From NCBI GenBank assembly GCA_023436025.1, contig JAEZKX010000250.1, positions 1-7,326 on the forward strand: a DNA stretch of 7,326 nucleotides, read 5' to 3'. Source of the DNA: Pseudomonadota bacterium. Lineage in GTDB: Bacteria; Pseudomonadota; Gammaproteobacteria; Burkholderiales; Burkholderiaceae_C. The notes under the pieces were generated by a model. That model made no database searches. It was given only the letters and a program-made list of their open reading frames with translations, and was not told where the DNA came from. The translations under genes and the position numbers were made by a program. Positions 6,077-7,326 of this stretch are shown piece by piece. Position 1 is the first letter of the stretch; each line of letters begins with the position of its first letter.

Positions 6077-7065
6077 CCGCTCGATTGTGCGGCCTGTCCA
6101 GCATCCGCAGGTTGCGCGAAGGCCGTCCTGCCCGCCGCACCCAGGGCCGCGCGCAACCACGCATGGTCGCGGCGGTGGCCCTGGCGCCGGTGCCACAGGG
6201 CGTCGACGTGCACCGGCGGCATGTCGAACGGCAGGTCGCGCTGGGTCAGCTCCTCGGCGCGGCCCGTGACACTGATGAAGTGGCGCGGCAGCACGGTCAG
6301 CAGGTCGGAGGTGGCGACCACGCGGCCGGCGGTGAAGAACTGGTTGACGGTCAGCACCACGCGCCGCTTGCGCCCGAGCGAGGCGAGCGCCTCGTCGATG
6401 AAGCCGTAGGGCCGGCCGGAGAAGCTCACCAGCATGTGGCGCGCCTCGCAGAAGCGGTCCAGGGTCAGGGGCCCGTTCGTCAGCGGGTGGTCCTTGCGCA
6501 TCACGCAGACATACTGGCCGTCGTAGACGCGTTCGTAGGCGAAGGCCGGCAGGCCGCCACTTTGCGCCTGTGCCGTCAGGTCGGCCAGGACGGCCGGGAA
6601 GAAGCCGACCGCCACGTCGATCTGGCCGTCATCGAGCAGCCGGCGCGGGTCGCGCGTGGTCAGGGGCACGCAGCGCACCGAGACGCCGGGGGCCTCGTTC
6701 TCCAGGGTGGCCACCAGGCCCGGCATCAGCTCGGCCGCCGTGGCGTCGGCCAGCGCCAGGTTGAAGGTGGTGGTCGCTTTGGCCGGCACGAACTCGCCCG
6801 GCGTGATGGAGCTCTCCAGCTGGCGCAGCGCGTCGGCGATGGGCGGCCACAGGGCCAGCGCCCGGGGCGTCGGCTCCACGCCGTAGCCGCTGCGCGCCAC
6901 CAGCCGGTCGTCCAGCGCCTCGCGCAACCGGTTGAGCGCGTTGCTCACCGCCGGCTGCGTCATCGACAGGTTGCGCGCGGCCCGGGTCAGGTTGCGCTCG
7001 GCCATGACCTGGTCGAAGACCCGCAGCAGGTTGAGGTCGAGCGTGCGGAAGTTGGGCTGATTCAT
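6073..7065 (-). CDS. LysR-family transcriptional regulator, NodD/NahR-like
   Basis: LysR-type regulator of 330 residues. The N-terminal helix-turn-helix spans about residues 9-66, with the recognition region LTRAARNLSMTQPAVSNALNRLRE and then the wing with EPTPRA. The rest is a periplasmic-binding-protein-like effector domain that looks closest to the NodD/NahR/LinR group, with a DVAVGFFP segment and a late VLPRHF motif. Members of this group usually respond to small aromatic or other organic inducers; the effector here is unknown. The start is supported by AGGA 5 bases before the ATG and by the RTLDLNLLRVFD opening common in this group. The C-terminal tail after about residue 310 is Ala/Gln-rich and probably disordered. 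The gene is divergent from the one at 7183, its likeliest target, and its stop overlaps the phosphoesterase start. A T-N11-A dyad lies just upstream of its start codon, suggesting autoregulation. Confidence 0.95.
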   Translation of the reverse strand: MNQPNFRTLDLNLLRVFDQVMAERNLTRAARNLSMTQPAVSNALNRLREALDDRLVARSGYGVEPTPRALALWPPIADALRQLESSITPGEFVPAKATTTFNLALADATAAELMPGLVATLENEAPGVSVRCVPLTTRDPRRLLDDGQIDVAVGFFPAVLADLTAQAQSGGLPAFAYERVYDGQYVCVMRKDHPLTNGPLTLDRFCEARHMLVSFSGRPYGFIDEALASLGRKRRVVLTVNQFFTAGRVVATSDLLTVLPRHFISVTGRAEELTQRDLPFDMPPVHVDALWHRRQGHRRDHAWLRAALGAAGRTAFAQPADAGQAAQSSG

Positions 7066-7182
7066 GTCAGTCCTGAATGATAAGCATCACTAATCAAAAT
7101 TGGACGAATATCAGGGTTGACCCTAGTATTGGGACTGTCCCGCTGGCAATCCCGCCAAACGGACCTGTCCAAGGGGAACTTC
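7066..7182. promoter_or_regulatory. Divergent LysR promoter/operator region with several dyads
   Basis: This 117-bp spacer is AT-richer than its flanks and unusually symmetric. A LysR-type box, GATAAG-N5-CTAATC with T7081-N11-A7093, lies at 7079-7095. A 24-bp dyad occupies 7107-7130 (two 11-base arms around TG, 9 of 11 positions paired, with the perfect core AGGGT-TG-ACCCT at 7113-7124). GGGACTGTCCC, a perfect 11-bp palindrome, follows at 7131-7141, and a second GGAC-CT-GTCC lies at 7161-7170. A possible -10, TAGTAT, is at 7124-7129 on the plus strand, with a poor -35 (TTGGAC at 7100-7105, 18-bp spacer). Weak promoter elements beside a LysR box are typical of activator-dependent promoters. 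Confidence 0.6.
7171..7177 (+). promoter_or_regulatory. Ribosome binding site for the gene at 7183
   Basis: AAGGGGA lies 5 bases before the ATG at 7183. It is the main support, besides codon use, for a real gene starting there. Confidence 0.7.
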
Positions 7183-7326
7183 ATGGCACGTACCATCCAA
7201 GCCGAATATCCGACGACGCACGCGGGCATCGAGCGTGTCGTCGAAGGCGTCTCCATCCTGCGTGGCCTGCGCGCCACCCATGTCGCGCTGGCCGCGCTGG
7301 CCACCATCGGTGCGCCGCTGACGGCC
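7183..7326 (+). CDS. Unrecognised protein, N-terminal 48 residues, truncated by the window end
   Basis: An open frame starts at ATG 7183 behind a good Shine-Dalgarno and is still open at the last base. The visible product begins MARTIQAEYPTTHAGIERV, continues with VVEGVSILRGLRATHV, and then becomes rich in Ala and Leu (ALAALATIGAPLTA), which may be the start of a membrane helix or simply an alanine-rich helix. Third positions are strongly G/C, as expected for a gene of this genome. I do not recognise the family from this fragment. Its divergent position from the NodD/NahR-like regulator makes it a likely target of that protein and possibly the first gene of a regulated operon beyond the window. 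Confidence 0.65.
   Translation, partial: MARTIQAEYPTTHAGIERVVEGVSILRGLRATHVALAALATIGAPLTA

Noticed and set aside
6077..6196. An N-terminal extension of the phosphoesterase to the ATG at 6196
   Set aside because: The extra 40 residues are Pro/Gly/Cys-rich, lie wholly within the LysR coding frame and precede a family-typical beginning; the GTG at 6076 explains the data better.
5348..7080. Long plus-strand open frames opposite the phosphoesterase and the second LysR gene
   Set aside because: They mirror strongly coding minus-strand genes with complete motifs, and their products are compositionally biased with no recognisable domain.
7076..7081. TATCAT as a minus-strand -10 for the second LysR gene
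   Set aside because: It is only about 10 bases from the start codon and overlaps the region of the Shine-Dalgarno, with no -35 at suitable spacing.
1..7326. A new defence, mobile or biosynthetic system
   Set aside because: No recombinase, integrase, repeat array, toxin-antitoxin pair, nuclease or biosynthetic core gene is visible. Most genes belong to common families, and composition appears even along the window.

Overview
The window reads as ordinary chromosomal DNA from a high-GC proteobacterium. A betaproteobacterium of the Burkholderiales, perhaps Comamonadaceae-like, is my best guess. That rests on the strong G/C bias at third codon positions, the density of LysR regulators, and the presence of an ArgP/DadA pair and a CoxL-like molybdoenzyme. 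No tRNA, rRNA, insertion sequence, phage gene or CRISPR array is visible.

Layout. At 1-2148 (+) lies the 3' part of a molybdenum hydroxylase large subunit of the form II CoxL / xanthine dehydrogenase type. It converges with a D-amino acid dehydrogenase gene (dadA-like, 2173-3501, -). A 78-bp divergent promoter region separates dadA from an ArgP-type LysR regulator (3580-4494, +). Facing the end of argP, only 6 bp away, is a 42-codon gene for a tiny membrane protein (4501-4629, -) with a strong ribosome binding site. Upstream of it on the same strand is a minus-strand cluster, transcribed from right to left: a NodD/NahR-like LysR regulator (6073-7065), a calcineurin-like metallophosphoesterase (5240-6076) that starts at GTG inside the regulator's stop codon, and a universal stress protein (4783-5205). 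A hairpin follows the stress-protein stop. At the right edge, divergent from the second regulator, the first 48 codons of an unrecognised protein begin at 7183 (+). The 117 bp between them are rich in dyad symmetries.

How the genes may work together. ArgP is known elsewhere as a lysine/arginine-sensing activator. Its divergent placement next to dadA suggests control of D-amino acid oxidation rather than of the classical ArgO exporter. The second LysR protein probably controls the divergent gene at 7183 and itself, and its reading frame is translationally coupled to the phosphoesterase. I found no convincing evidence of a new multi-gene system. The best leads are the small membrane protein, the stacked operators at 7079-7170, the ArgP-DadA pairing and the regulator-phosphoesterase overlap.
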